Positions 26,483 to 38,695 of a stretch of DNA of 64,000 nucleotides are shown here, in pieces. The translations under genes and the position numbers were made by a program. The notes below the pieces were generated by a model. The model was given only the letters and a program-made list of their open reading frames with translations. It searched no databases and had not been told where the DNA came from. Position 1 is the stretch's first letter. Each line of letters starts with the position of its first letter. Source of the DNA: Apostichopus japonicus (taxonomy: Eukaryota > Echinodermata > Holothuroidea > Aspidochirotida > Stichopodidae); assembly GCF_037975245.1 (NCBI RefSeq), contig NC_092581.1:1560501-1624500 (forward strand). Direction: 5' to 3'.

Positions 26483-26570
26483 TTTCCTATCTACCTAAAC
26501 TACCTGACTGGAAGAGAAAAGTGATTTCGACCCATTATGGGGTAGTAATTTAGTCATTTTTTAAACACTC
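26483..26570. repeat. 88-bp direct repeat, left copy
   Basis: Near-identical (about 3 differences) to 28073-28160. Starts TTTCCTATCTACC and ends TTTTTTAAACACTC. It borders the left side of the decayed DIRS fragment. Confidence 0.95.
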
Positions 26571-26718
26571 TTTCGAGACATGTCTGAGAAACCCACGTTA
26601 AGGAGAGACTAACGGCGAATAGTCTAACGTATCAAACGGAACGACTATAAGGAGGAAGTAGGGTGGGAGTATGCTAACAGATAGTAAAGTTACGTGACAA
26701 AAACAATGCGCCCCGCTA

Positions 26719-27690
26719 GAGGCTCGCGGCTTACAAGGTACGCTACAATAGTGAAAAACTTCCCACACTTAGAAGCGAACACGTAACTAGAATACATGAA
26801 GGAAAAGGACGAAGCATGTATACAAGGGAGAGAACCCCTCTATCCGCGTACAGAGCGGGAAGGGAGGAACAAGGCTAGGAGATACGCCCCAAGTGAAACT
26901 CCCAACATTTAGGAGGCGCACGAGTAGCGAAACCCATGGAGAAACATGAAAATATATACAAATATATGAAGGTTCAAACAAGAAACAACAACAACGTAAT
27001 CGAACCGCCTAACTGCCTAGTATTGGATAGGAGTTCGCGGCTTACAAGATACGTTACAAGGAGAAACACTTCCGACATATGGAAGCAACGTAACTAAGCA
27101 TATATGCATCGAAAAACTTGTAAAAAGGACGAAAAATGTATATAAGGGAGAGAACCCCCTAACCGCGAACCAGCGGAGGGGGGAACAAGGCTACGAGGTA
27201 CATCCCAAGTCATGAGACTCAGGGAGCGCACGTAGCAACAACTGGAGGAAACATGAAAATATACAACAATATATGAAGTCAAGGATACTCCCGTCTTAAC
27301 ATGAAAAACAACGAAACGAGCCGACTATCTCGACTAGTTAGGAGATATCGGAACGTGGCTACAACTACGCTACAAAAGTGAAAACCCACACTGAAAGCGT
27401 AAAAATTAACGAAGTACATGAAAGCAAAACATCTTATGCTAAGTAAGAAAAGCTGAAACACATGTACATACGGAAAAACATGCCTATCCGCGTAAACAAG
27501 GCGGTATAGGCAACGCTACAAATTACGCTACAAAGGGGAAACCCCCTCAAAAGCGTAAGAAGTAACGAAGGTACATGAAACAAGCAAAACATCTTATTTT
27601 TTGAAAGTAAGAAAAGCTGAAACATGTACATACGAAAATATATGCCTATCCGCGTAAACAAGGCGGTATAGGCAACGAACGAAGTAGTCT
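26719..27690 (-). repeat. Array of diverged leader-derived repeats
   Basis: On the plus strand the block CGCGGCTTACAAGGTACGCT (26725) recurs in altered form at about 27036, 27354 and 27508. Between these lie half-unit repeats, giving about six units of roughly 150 bp. The last two are closest, sharing GCAAAACATCTTAT and CCGCGTAAACAAGGCGGTAT. The intact DIRS leaders contain the same motif at low copy, so the array probably arose by expansion of leader sequence. Confidence 0.65.
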
Positions 27691-27984
27691 CGCAGAGCTA
27701 CTACCTGTTACCTAAAAACGTTACGTAAGAAAAAACAAACGCATGGGCGAGAGTGTACACTAAAAACAGCCCCCAAAAACACCCTTCCCTACAAGAAAAG
27801 GATACTTATCAGGCTGGAAAAGATCCTTGGAAGTGCAGAAGTCCTGATAGGAAACTTCTAGAGTATAAATCCAAGGTAATCCGGGCGAATTTCGCAAAAA
27901 TTTTTCTAACTCTGAAAAACACAGTGAGACACTTTGTGGGTAGAAAAATGAAGGAAGGCCATTAGGGCCAGTGAGGGTGTACAG

Positions 27985-28072
27985 TGTTAAAAGATTACCA
28001 AGGGCATTCTAGACACGGTAGAATGCAGTGCATAGGTTGTGGGGAGACAGGTAAGTGGGGAACGAAGTAAAT
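27985..28072 (-). repeat. DIRS-type terminal repeat, minus strand
   Basis: Shares with the right-hand and internal repeats of the intact copy the blocks ACACGGTAGAATG, GGTTGTGGGGAGACAGGTAA and ACGAAGTAAAT, in the order expected for the reverse complement of a DIRS left end. Substitutions are scattered, so this is an older or related subfamily. Confidence 0.8.
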
Positions 28073-28160
28073 TTTCCTATCTACCTAAACTACCCGACTG
28101 GCAGAGAAAAGTGATTTTGACCCATTATGGGGTAGTAATTTAGTCATTTTTTAAACACTC
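28073..28160. repeat. 88-bp direct repeat, right copy
   Basis: Right copy of the 88-bp repeat at 26483-26570, beginning immediately outside the terminus of the decayed DIRS fragment. Confidence 0.95.
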
Positions 28161-28369
28161 AATAAATTTGGTCAAATTGATGTGAATTAACCAATGGGCA
28201 ACCCAAACCAATGCTGTAACCTGGGGACATGTACCATCCCTTTAATTTCATGTTTGTAGCATATATGGATCATGGATTCATTATATATAAAACTAAGCCC
28301 CTACTCATGTCAACAGCATCTCAGATGTAAACATAGCAATTTAATCATGCAAGCAACGTGACTCTAGAT

Positions 28370-28925
28370 TCGTGGAAACCTTTGGTGAGAAGGTTTTGCA
28401 AGAAATGTTTGGCATGATAGGACTGGTCACAGCTTTGTTGGCGGCCTCCGAGATGATGATTTTTCATTGTGATTATAGACAGTTGCCTAAACCAATGACA
28501 GAAGAGCATGTGTTGGTATTTGTCATCCTCATCTTTGATATATGCAAATTATGAGGAACTTCACCGGTAACATTTAAAGCGCGTATGAAATCAGAAAGTG
28601 CAAAGTATAGGCTTATTAAGCTGGTAATTGATCTTTGTTAGTTAATTGTCTGTGTAGATAAATAATTGTAAAAATGTTTTCCAGGAACCTGTCTTTTAAT
28701 TAATCGTGGAGTGATGGGATTCTATATATTCGCAGAAATCTTTAGTTAGTAGGTTTTCTAGAATCGTTTGGTACTATGAAACTGGCCTCTCTGGTGACCT
28801 CTGAGATGATTCCTCATTTCGAATTTGATGGTTGTAGAACAAATGACAGAAGAACGTGTATTTAATGTTATTCTTCCACATCAATGGCAAATTATGAGAA
28901 ACACACCTGTAACATTGTAATTACG
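28370..28925. repeat. Old duplicated segment, period about 370 bp
   Basis: A block with GAGAAGGTTTTGCAAGAAAT, a following ACTGGTCAC-like and CTCCGAGATGAT stretch and ATGACAGAAGA (28381-28560) recurs in diverged form at about 28748-28925. The 60-codon open frame in the first copy is interrupted in the second, so coding conservation is not supported. Confidence 0.5.
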
Positions 28926-28930
28926 TAAGC

Positions 28931-30497
28931 TTAGGCTTTGCAGAACTGTCCCATTGTAAGCGTTGGAGCTGAACATCCCAATGTACACAACAAAGAGTCT
29001 GCTGTTCAAACTTATCTTGTGTTACACAAAGACCACGAAACCACGGATCTACTACATATATGGCGGCTTAAGGAGATTTACGAAAATATATCTAATTTAT
29101 AAGAAATTTCACCGAAAATTAAGGAAGAAATTAATCTGTATACAAACACGGTTTTTGTTATGATTACTGTAGATACTCTGTGGAGCGTGGGTGAAGTCGC
29201 AATCTGCATTTGCAAAATGACTTAACCTTCTTTACTGTTCAAATAATATTTGAAATGTCCATCCTTAGCGAATAAAATATCGTTACTCTGTCAAACGCAA
29301 CATTAGCGTTCTCATTCTTTGACAGGTTTGGAAAATTATTTAAGGTAACCTCTTAGGGCTACCAGACAATCCTTTTAACCTTTCATCCTGTCTCTCTCTT
29401 GAACCTGTGGAGGAAATAATATCTATATATTATGCTAATATATATGCTAATATGTACAATGACAAATGACAACATGCTGCATCAAATTTCACACCCTCAA
29501 TTTTCACAAAAGACGCGTCAAGAGTGTATAGCAAAAGAGTTCCGCTGATGTGACTGCATTAATGGCGTAGATTATAATGTACGCTATTACTGTTAGATGC
29601 TGAAGAGGGCAGTAAGGTATCCATAAAGTTCAGTAGCAGGGTGCCAGATGTTTGTGTCATCTTGCCACAACGAAATGAAATCAACTGGGAATGTTGGTAA
29701 TTAGAACTGTACACATGTTACGGGCATAGTGTTCAAGCAGCGTATGCAATGCTGTAGGACCTATATAGGTTATTGTATCTATATGGCGAGCACTGCATGG
29801 TTAAATGTCACTTGCTGGTATGAAAACTGCCTAGCAACCAACTTGAGCCTTTATAGTGAGCAAGGTACTAATATGAATAATAGTAATAAGATGAATTATC
29901 GTGATGAGACGGAAAGTAAAAAGAGTGTCCAAATGAAGTGTATTTTGTGTCCTAACAATTCTGTCTAATTACAAGCATTAAAAGATGTGATCTTATTATA
30001 CCATTCTAGAATGCTGTGGTAAAACAGTCTACACTCCGATTTCTTCTGATGGGGGAGCACTGGTTTCTGTATTCTGCTCTCCACTTTCTACCACAAACCG
30101 TATTGCTACGGTACTTGAGTCTGGAATATATCTGTGTTGGTCTTCATTCGTAGCAACCACCCAGCTCTGATTCAAATGTAGCTTAACTAATTTTCATCTT
30201 CTCTAGCCTTCTGGTGAAATTATCTATGCATAAAATTTGCATATATTCATCTTCATGAGATGTTCCCATTGCTATAAATGAAAGTTATGTGATAACATTT
30301 AGGCTTATGTCATAAAAATAATAATATTTAACAAATTGGAAGAGCAATAAAATTGCCAATTCACTCTTTTACTAAATCATTTCAGACATAATTTCACTGT
30401 TGGACCATACCTAGCAAGCAACTACAGCTCCTTTATTTTCCTTCGTAACATGTACAGTATGTATGATAAAATGGTGATATATTAAGATAGTTAACCG
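28931..30497. other. AT-rich non-coding sequence
   Basis: No gene or recognisable element. Confidence 0.4.
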
Positions 30498-30929
30498 TTT
30501 TTGAATCAGTAGATCTCTTACCAGTCTCCATTCAACAAGGAGGGCATTGTGGTCAAGTGGTTAAGGCAGTGGATTTGTGATCTAAGGATTACAGGTTCGA
30601 GCCCTGGCCAGATCATTGCGTTGTGTCCTTGGGCAAGGCGCTTTATCTCCATTGCCTCTCTTCACCCAGGTGTATAAATGGGGACTTGCGAGGTAACTTG
30701 TAATATAGTTGCGTGCGCCCGTTTGTGGCTGCACCCTATGGGAAGTGCCCGGGGGACACGTGGTTGTGGTGCACTGTGGTGCCCCAGGAGAGATTGATTG
30801 AATTGTGCACACTTTGGTGTGTAGGTGTGACAAGTTACCAATGACCAGGGTTAAGTTGTAAAAGTCGTGTGAAAGGGCCTTGGCCCTGTACAAGACTGTA
30901 AACCTAAAATAAAAAATAAAATAAAATAG
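30498..30929 (+). mobile_element. tRNA-derived SINE with AAAATA-type tail
   Basis: Box A TGGTCAAGTGG (30550-30560) and box B GGTTCGAGCCC (30594-30604) form a tRNA-like pol III promoter. A body follows with GTTGTGTCCTTGGGCAAGGC and CACCCAGGTGTATAAATGGG, a block common in echinoderm and other invertebrate deuterostome SINEs. The 3' end has AGTCGTGTGAAAGGGCC and an (AAAATA)-type tail at 30904-30929. A reverse-oriented relative lies at 56045-56481. The two share about 43 bp upstream of the tRNA-like head (30498-30541). The minus-strand open frame here is an artefact of the SINE. Confidence 0.88.
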
Positions 30930-33698
30930 AAAACTTTTGTGAGACCGAACCTTTATGGACCAGCTGCATGTGAATGTTATGAATAAGGATTGTAACTGGG
31001 GTCATTGACTGCAACTCCTGTGTATTAAAAGGGGTATCCATCCCCTACCCCTCCCCCCTACCTTACCAATACTTCTGGGAGTCTACTCCACTGACTTTGG
31101 ACATTCAGTGCCATGAGTCAAGACTAATTGTTACGACACTCTTCAAAACTTCTCGGATTACTAACCCAATCTCTCAGATGCGTGTTTAAACACGTACTAT
31201 TGGCAAGTTCTTGCATACATTCTCCTGTTGTTCATGTTATAGCTTTATAGATTCCTCCATATTGCTAAAACTTCAGGAATTTTAAGTTAAACACCAATCA
31301 ATGGATTCAAGCATCTGGTAGACTGGTTTTCATAAATGCCAAAGAAACTTTTGGCTAGTCTCAGGATTTTGTGTCATGTTTTCAATAATTTGGGCCCCAT
31401 CTGTTACATTCTTGTGTTAATGAGATCTGGTTCATTTCTGTAAGTGTGCATGAATATAGCGTGACTGCCATCATTCTAAATTCTTTTGAAAATTGAATGA
31501 TGCCACGATATATCACAGTTGAGATTAATCTTCCCAACCCTTTTTTCTTTCTTTTATACAATTTTAGGTGACATTTTTGGGTCATTTCTTGGTAACTAAA
31601 GTTGCAAGTCATGTTATTATTAGGTAGTTTTAAATGTTGTATATGCTTGCCAGCCACAATTACATAAAGAATGATTTATGAATACAGTCTGCAGGCAACT
31701 ATTAACTAATATATATGTTCTTTGAAATGTACAAAAACACCATAAAAATTACAGGCACATGAAACAGGAGTTGTATATGGAAATAAAGTTAACTCATCTG
31801 AATTCAACATAAAGTCAAGGAAAAGAACATATAAACAATTAAAGTATCACTGTAAAGACTAAAAATCTATCTAACTTCTCCTAAAAATTGCTCATAATGA
31901 CACACCAAGTAAAAAACATTTCCAGAGGTCATAATCCAACAGAAGTATGTGGTAACAGTGGTGATCGAAATGGATCCAATTGCATATGTTGTGTTATAAG
32001 GAGACCATATATTTTGTCCAGGAAACCCGGGGACATATTGATGTTGACATGCTCCCCCCCCTCCCCATGTTGACATCAAAGGTTACTACCTATAGCCTAA
32101 CCTGTATGTTTAAGGAAGAGTGACATATATTGAGGCTTCCAACAGTGTCGTGGTGGGTGTATATTTTAATCCTGGTTAAATGCCCAAGTTGGCAACACGT
32201 TTTCCAGAAACAAATTATTTCTGCTTAATTACTGTAAACATAATTTTTGTTACCTAATTCTCATTGTGTTTTGCTGTTGCTTGTAGTTTTGGCTGAAATT
32301 GCAATTTCTATGGCAACTCCTCTATAAAAAAAAAAAATCACTAATTTTCAATTGTTAAAAAAGCCCCAACTACAGATTATAGAGGACTAATGAAGTTTTT
32401 AGTCAACTTCTGGGTTATTATTAGTGACAAGAAATGATATACTTTATATACACACTCACGATGTCTTTGTGAACATGGGATAGGATTTCCACAAAAAACG
32501 AAGAAAAACAGAAAGAAAAATAGACGTCAGCCTGGCACGTGCATATCTAAGAAATTGTCAGTTTTGTTTCTAAACACAAGTAAACAAAATATTTTACAAT
32601 ATACTCAGAGAGCAAACATTATTTGTTGATATATGTTGCAATATTGTGACAATAAGCAACCTCACTACTGTTTACTAAATGTAGCATAACAGGATCATGT
32701 AGAAAGAACATCCATCAAACCAGCTAGCCTAAACCGGTAGTTTTCTGTCACTAATTATATATACACATGCATGTCTGTGCATGGTTTACATTTCATCATT
32801 TTCTCCTAAAATGTGTATGATTATCTTCATTTTGACATGTAATGCTGTATAATGTTTGTCACCTAGAAGAAAACACTATTTTACGCCCCTTCTCACTTCA
32901 CCTGTCTCTCACAAGAACCGTGAACTGTCACTCCACCAGCCATGTCTAGATCACTCTGGTAACCATTTAGCACAGCTATTTCTTGATGACTATAGCCCAT
33001 TCTGGTCTATTATTGCCTCTCTTCTCATTTCTCCCACCAAAAAGTGTACCTTTCATTTTGTTATCAAAATTTCTATCTTTAGGAATTTGATAATTGGTAA
33101 CCCATTTTGAGGTGGGGTTTCTAGCTATGATCACTTCTGCCAGAAGCGCTGAATCACATGATGATGTTTTGAGGGACCAAAAATGTTCGTTGCTTTTTCC
33201 CGTTTGTCGTGCCTATGTTCGACAGCGCGTGTACCTACCTTTGTAATTCAATGGGCTATATACGGTGCTTTCTTAAAAAAACTAATGTCACTTGAACCCA
33301 CCCGAGCACGCCAACATGTCAAAAAATTATCTTGATCGTTTATCGTGCTATTTTGTTTATAGATGTCACTATAGAAATGTCATACCTCTGAAAAGTAACT
33401 TTTGCTTGTTAAGTGCATGCATGTGTGTTACATCAACAAGATATATCATTTTAGCTGTCACTGTATTCATACATCATCAAAGGTCATAAATTAAACACAG
33501 ATTAAAACATCTCCAGTCTATATTTCCTGTTCTGATGTGTGCTGTCATCTACACGTCCTAGTCTGCTTCTTCTTTATCATTAGTAAAGCCTTTAAAGTGT
33601 ATTTCAAGATAAAGATAACACTCTGAAAATATGTGACACAAGGCCATATGGGAAGTATTAATATTGGGAGATCAAGTCGATAGCAATATAATAGCATA
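30930..33698. other. AT-rich non-coding sequence
   Basis: No gene supported. Short open frames are without motifs. Confidence 0.4.
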
Positions 33699-33967
33699 GA
33701 AGACTTGCCTAACAACCTACGGTATGGAAACTATATATAGCCTACAGTACCTGCATGGCTACTATATAGGTCTTAATATAGTCACATCAGATACTGATAT
33801 TGGCGATAAAATGTAGAATAGGGTTTAATATGTATAGAAGACAGGCCTAACAACCTACGGTATATGGAAACTATATATATAGCCTACCCGCATGGCTACT
33901 ATATAGGTCGTAATATATAGTCACATCAGATACTGATATGTAGCATTAAAATGTAGAATAGGGTTTA
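33699..33967. repeat. 138-bp tandem duplication
   Basis: Two head-to-tail copies. GCCTAACAACCTACGGTAT recurs after 138 bp, followed in both by TGCATGGCTACTATATAGGT-like and ATCAGATACTGATAT blocks. Differences are few, including small TA indels. Confidence 0.9.
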
Positions 33968-35640
33968 GTTTCCGCTCTTGGTCACCTGAGCCTGATCAGC
34001 CTCAAAATAAAATTTGATTTTACTCTGAGTTTTAGGCTGAATATGATCTCTACAACTAACTAGCTGCCAGAATGTTGAAAATTCTGTAAAGAAAGAAACA
34101 GTATAAGAGTTCAAGTACTTAAGTATATATACAACACACTGTACAGAATGAAGAATCAATTTTTATCGTATCAAGCATAAAATGGTTTAATGTGCGGATA
34201 TTTAGATGATCACAAATTCTGTATTGAACTGACCCCTCACAGCCTTGCATGAACCCTGGCCTATATTGTATGCATGTATGCCTCTTATTTTACACTAGAA
34301 ATGAGCATATACACACAGCAGCTTTTATAGTTTGGGTGTTTGGCATCTGTGTGGTTAACCTTAACCCAAATCATGTGGTTTTAAACACAAGCTACCTAGA
34401 AGATTCCATATTTAATGCAGCTAGTATTTCATAATGAATTTAATTAAATCTTAAATGCTAGTCAATGTTCCTACTCCCGTCCGCCTCCTAAAGCAGTATA
34501 TGGGAAAAGGAACATTCTGAGGCATATTCAGTATATAAAATAAGTCTAATTATATGCAAGGTTGATTCAACCACCAATTTTTCAATTTTTTTTGCGTGGA
34601 AGTTGAAAAGAAGACCCCCCCAAATCCATGTTTGTGTGTGATGAAACATATATGATAGAGTAAAATGATAATTTTCTTTATAATATATAGCCCTCATAAA
34701 TATTGTAGAATGATGCCTAATAAGTTGGTTTGATCACTGTGATTAGTACTTGGTGCCTTCAGTAAAATCACCGACCACACACAAAATACTGAGCGCTGTT
34801 TTTCAGCGACATATTTCCTCAACCGCCATTACAAATTTCGTATTATGTAAATATAGTAATAGGAATTAACATATGACGATGTAATTTGAGCATTCTCGAT
34901 GGTTAATTAACAAATCATGCATGACATTTATTCAGTTTATACATAAAGTTTCATTCCAACAGATCAAAGGAGCTGAATCTTCAGTTTACATTATAGGTAA
35001 TCCGATATTCGAATGAATGCAGGGATTATTGTATATCGTTGATCATCGCAGGCAATTCTGATCGATCAGTCGGTTTCGTTTTCGTACTAATTTTCGGGAG
35101 ATTTTGTGCAGTAAATAGAATGAGAGTTGCATGCTGGGTGTGTTCATGATTCATTAAGAATTGCGATTGCAAACTTCTGATGTGATCAAGCATACAATGT
35201 GAGGTCAAACCAGATGTTTCCTTCCTTCATTTAGTTGGTTCAGATTAAAAGAACATCTTCATTAATTTTATGTAAATGTATTTAACTATGTATAGTTGTA
35301 GGGTACGTCATCCATTAATAATAAAGCTTTTAGTTATCCTTGCAAGATTTTTACAACTGTGCCACCATGATGTATCCATCCATTCACCTTTCTTCAATAG
35401 TGTGTACAGGGGATCGAGGTTGGTGCCATCGCGACCCGCCCCCCCACCACCTCCCATCGTCATTTGGAATATGGTCTTTTCTACATTCAATTTAGACCAC
35501 AGCTAGGGGTGTGCCCCCACCCAACTTATAGACCTGATAGTCCAACAATGCAACAGTATATTCACCATTTGACATCTAAACTTTATTTTATTTTTTTTTT
35601 ATCGAAGGGGAGGACTCCCAGACCTTGCCCCAATACTTTG
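33968..35640. other. AT-rich non-coding sequence
   Basis: No gene supported. A C-rich stretch lies near 35437-35457. Confidence 0.4.
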
Positions 35641-35880
35641 CATGGGTTTCAACGACCCCTCCTTCATGCATTGGAATGAGCTTCAACGACCCCCTACATG
35701 CACGGGAATCGGCTTCTACAACCCCCCCTCCCCCTACATACATGGGAATTAGCTTCAACGAACCCCCCCTCTCTCCCTACATGCTTGGGAATTGGCTTCA
35801 ACGACCCCCTTCTTTATGGGAATCTTCTTCAACAACCCCCACCCCCACATGCATGGGAATCAGCTTCAACCACCTCAGAG
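35641..35880. repeat. C-rich minisatellite, about 7 units of 32-42 bp
   Basis: Imperfect tandem units of the form CATGCATGGGAAT, then NNGCTTCAACGAC, then a C-rich run of variable length. Unit length varies mainly through the C tract. Open frames across it encode repeats such as MGISFN but shift frame between units, so this is not a protein gene. Confidence 0.88.
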
Positions 35881-36986
35881 CCACACCCCTCTTTCATTTA
35901 ATCTTTAATTCACCTGGACTTCAATGAAAGTTACTGCCCCTACCTTCCTCAGCGAGAGTAAGTTTGAACCCGTCCCCCAGGAAGTGTGGCGCACCCCGAC
36001 CCCTCCTTTGCACATGTATGTCACTGGAAAAGAGAATTGTGAGGGTAAGCACTGTCGTCATAACATTGTAACATTCATGAAAGTTTGAAAGATTCAATGA
36101 AAGAATTTGTTACAAATTGACATTGTAAACATTGTTTAAAGATGTTTTTGAAATAACATAAAGTAGGTTCTTGTTTAATGGTTAATGTGAAAAAGTTTGA
36201 ACAACTCAATTTCAAAGTGTGGCTTTGTTGTGTTTTGATTTTATGGATTAACTTTCTCGCAACTTTATAAATCTTGTACACGGGCTGGAACTTTGGTGAC
36301 GACTTGGGTTGGTTCGAAGAAACAAAAAAATTTGAACTTACACTATCATACATGGTGGTCCCTTTAATAGTCTGCAACTACCTCGGGTGGTCTTAATTTT
36401 ATCTAAAGAACTACTTAAACAGAGTGTGATAAGCTTAATTGCCTCTCTGTCAGTCACTCACACATTGGTTAATCCAGTTCAGAACCGCATCAAGCATCAC
36501 ACACGGGCCGTATATAATGATTATATATGATTATAAGTAGAATGTGGTTTGATATGGTTTAAAGTTGATATATACTATAGCAATTAAGAACCTGCATGGG
36601 CACATTGCTTCCTGCAGGGAGCTGTCTTCTATTTCTCTGGTTCATGTGAAACTCTACCCAAACAAATACTGGATGAAGCCATACATTATCCCTACTGTGC
36701 TGTTCTGACATTATCGGAGCTGCGCATGTTAACGCTGCGTTGCCTATAGATCTGTCCACATTGGGATGTGGGTGAACTCAGTGCTGGTCTCAGTCTCCGC
36801 CCCCCCCCCCAGGAGGTGCATGGATGCATTGTGAAAACAAACCTTTCAATATCAACAGTTGCGGGAATGATAATCACTGTTCTGCAGAGTTGTGTAACAT
36901 GACTTGTAGTCTTAACAGGTTAAGTAAGTTGTTATTTTGCTTCGATTCCTCGTGTTGATACGTGTCTGCTCACAACATTAGCACTC
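35881..36986. other. Non-coding sequence
   Basis: No gene supported. A poly-C run lies near 36800-36810. Confidence 0.35.
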
Positions 36987-37280
36987 TCATTCTACAGTGT
37001 CTGGAGTGAACTGGTAACCATTCAACACTACTGGGCCTTTATCATGGGTCACGTCTGGTCCCATTAAAGGGAGTGAAGACTCGCACAAAAGGAAACGTCT
37101 AATGCCGGTAATCTGACCTAGTTTCGACTGAGGTGTAACAGAAGTGTTAGACACCACCATCGATCCCAGAAAATACACACACAGCTTGCTACCGTCGGGA
37201 ATTATAGACACTAGTGTACAGTCAATACATACAGCTACGGTCAATACCCACAACACAGTGTACATAACAGTGATGGACAT
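36987..37280 (-). CDS. Candidate exon of a secreted or membrane protein, minus strand
   Basis: A 97-codon minus-strand frame starts at ATG (37278-37280) with a good signal-peptide shape: MSITVMYTVLWVLTVAVCID, a hydrophobic core followed by a small or polar cleavage region. The next 75 or so residues are soluble, with an NTS glycosylation sequon and few Cys. Base composition is GC-richer than the flanks. The frame ends in TGA just after QFTPDTVE. A possible splice donor (ACT then GTAGAA) occurs a few codons earlier, so this may be a first exon rather than a whole gene. No domain is recognised. It could also be chance. Confidence 0.33.
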   Translation of the reverse strand: MSITVMYTVLWVLTVAVCIDCTLVSIIPDGSKLCVYFLGSMVVSNTSVTPQSKLGQITGIRRFLLCESSLPLMGPDVTHDKGPVVLNGYQFTPDTVE

Positions 37281-38294
37281 CTCAGCAGGGAGTCGTTATG
37301 GAACTCCCTGATCTCAGGTCCAGAAAAAAGATAACAAGGTATCATGTTTCATTTCTGTCTGCATTTTGAAGGGACAAGATGAAAACTTCACTTGCAAGCA
37401 ACGGAAAGTAATTAGCTTTTTTCAGTGGGCGGCACGCGGTTTGGGGCGAGTCTTCAATGCCTTTAAGCCCGCGCCCTTCCTTCCCATTATATAATTGTAA
37501 CTGTATGTTCTCTAGAGTGAATTTCTACAATCTTCTCTTTGCACAAAAACTCCCACAGCAATAGATTAGTATTTTCTTTTACAATGTACTTTTGTGATTG
37601 TTCATAGTTTACCTACATTTTATACACAGTCTCTGTGATAATGTACACCGGCTTCAATTCTTGACAGCTGCTAAAAGTTCCTGCACGATTAGGTCAGTGA
37701 AATGGTGGAGTGTAAATATCCACCTAGTCCTACACCGTTATGGACGAGGATTTCAAAGGGAATTCTCAAGGACCTCGGCCACATGTTACTGAGATTGTAA
37801 CGAGAATGATGGGTATAGGGACTGGGTAGGGTACTGCAGCTACTTGTGGTAAAACCGATCTTTGTGTGAATTATGAAGACATCTAGATATTTGATGAAGA
37901 TCACCACTGCAACCTCTCAGCTAATACTACATGTATTTGGAAATTTCAGCATTTAAATTGGCCCAGTCCAGGCCCCTTGAATCTTTCAGTACCTAGAAAT
38001 AATTTATAGCACATGTAAGCTCAAAGGTTAATCTGTAATGGAAAGTGTTGATTGAAGCAGGCCAGTCAGTTGCCCAATAAATTAGATCAGTAAGTACTAT
38101 GCCGCCCGCTCGCATTCGCACATGTTACATTTTGCTATTGGTGTCTCAAGTTTCCGCTAAAAGGTCAGACATATTTTGCCATTAAAATGGCCGGTCATCT
38201 GTGCACGCAGTGACAGGTATCGGCTATGTGTGTGTGTGTGCAGAAAGTCATATGAAAGTTGCAATTTATATCATTAAAGATCATATATGAACTT
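37281..38294. other. Non-coding sequence
   Basis: No gene supported. It includes a short TG microsatellite at about 38227-38240. Confidence 0.35.
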
Positions 38295-38695
38295 CGTAAT
38301 TGATACAATATGTTTATATATATAGATACATAAAGATACATGTGTATAGATATTCATGTAGATATATTTGTATATAGATACGTATAGATACATATACATA
38401 TCTGTATATATATTGTCTATAGATACATATATAGATACATGTACATATACATGTATGTGTATATGTCATCTATTCATGTACATATACTGTTGTATCTATG
38501 CAAATATATACATAAAGATACATGTATAGATATTCATGTAGATGTATTTGTATATATAGATGCGTATACATGTACATGTATATATGTCTATAGATACATG
38601 ATATACATAAATACTGTTTTATCTATGCATATATACATAAAGATACATATATGTGTTTATATAGATAGATAGATATTGATACATTTATAGTACAA
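38295..38695. repeat. GATACATA/TATA-rich simple repeat region
   Basis: About 400 bp of interspersed ATAGATACATA, ATACATGTA and TATATA units with no strict period. A longer segment (TACATAAAGATACATG with the following TAGATATTCATGTAGAT) recurs at about 38328 and 38510. The open frame here encodes only Tyr/Ile/His/Val-rich repeats and is not a gene. Confidence 0.8.

Larger units (their letters stand above)
26571..28072 (-). mobile_element. Decayed DIRS-like 5'-end fragment, minus strand
   Basis: Read on the minus strand, it starts with a DIRS-type terminus at 28072 and continues into sequence homologous to the 5' leader of the intact elements. For example, TGATAAGTATCCTTTTCTTG with the following GGGTGTTTTTGGGGGCTG aligns with the leader of copy 1 near 49088-49130. 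It then contains several roughly 150-bp related units rich in GTAGCGT and CTTGTTTACG. No gag, RT or recombinase coding sequence is present. It appears to be a 5'-truncated-insertion-like piece, or a non-autonomous derivative of a related DIRS subfamily. Confidence 0.72.

Noticed and set aside
30582-30893. 103-codon minus-strand protein, also 56167-56397 plus
   Set aside because: Both are translations of the same SINE in opposite placements.
35625-35927. 100-codon Pro/Thr-rich protein
   Set aside because: The reading frame is produced by the C-rich minisatellite and shifts between units.
38439-38672. 77-codon Tyr/Ile/His-rich protein
   Set aside because: It lies in a GATACATA simple repeat and has no other support.
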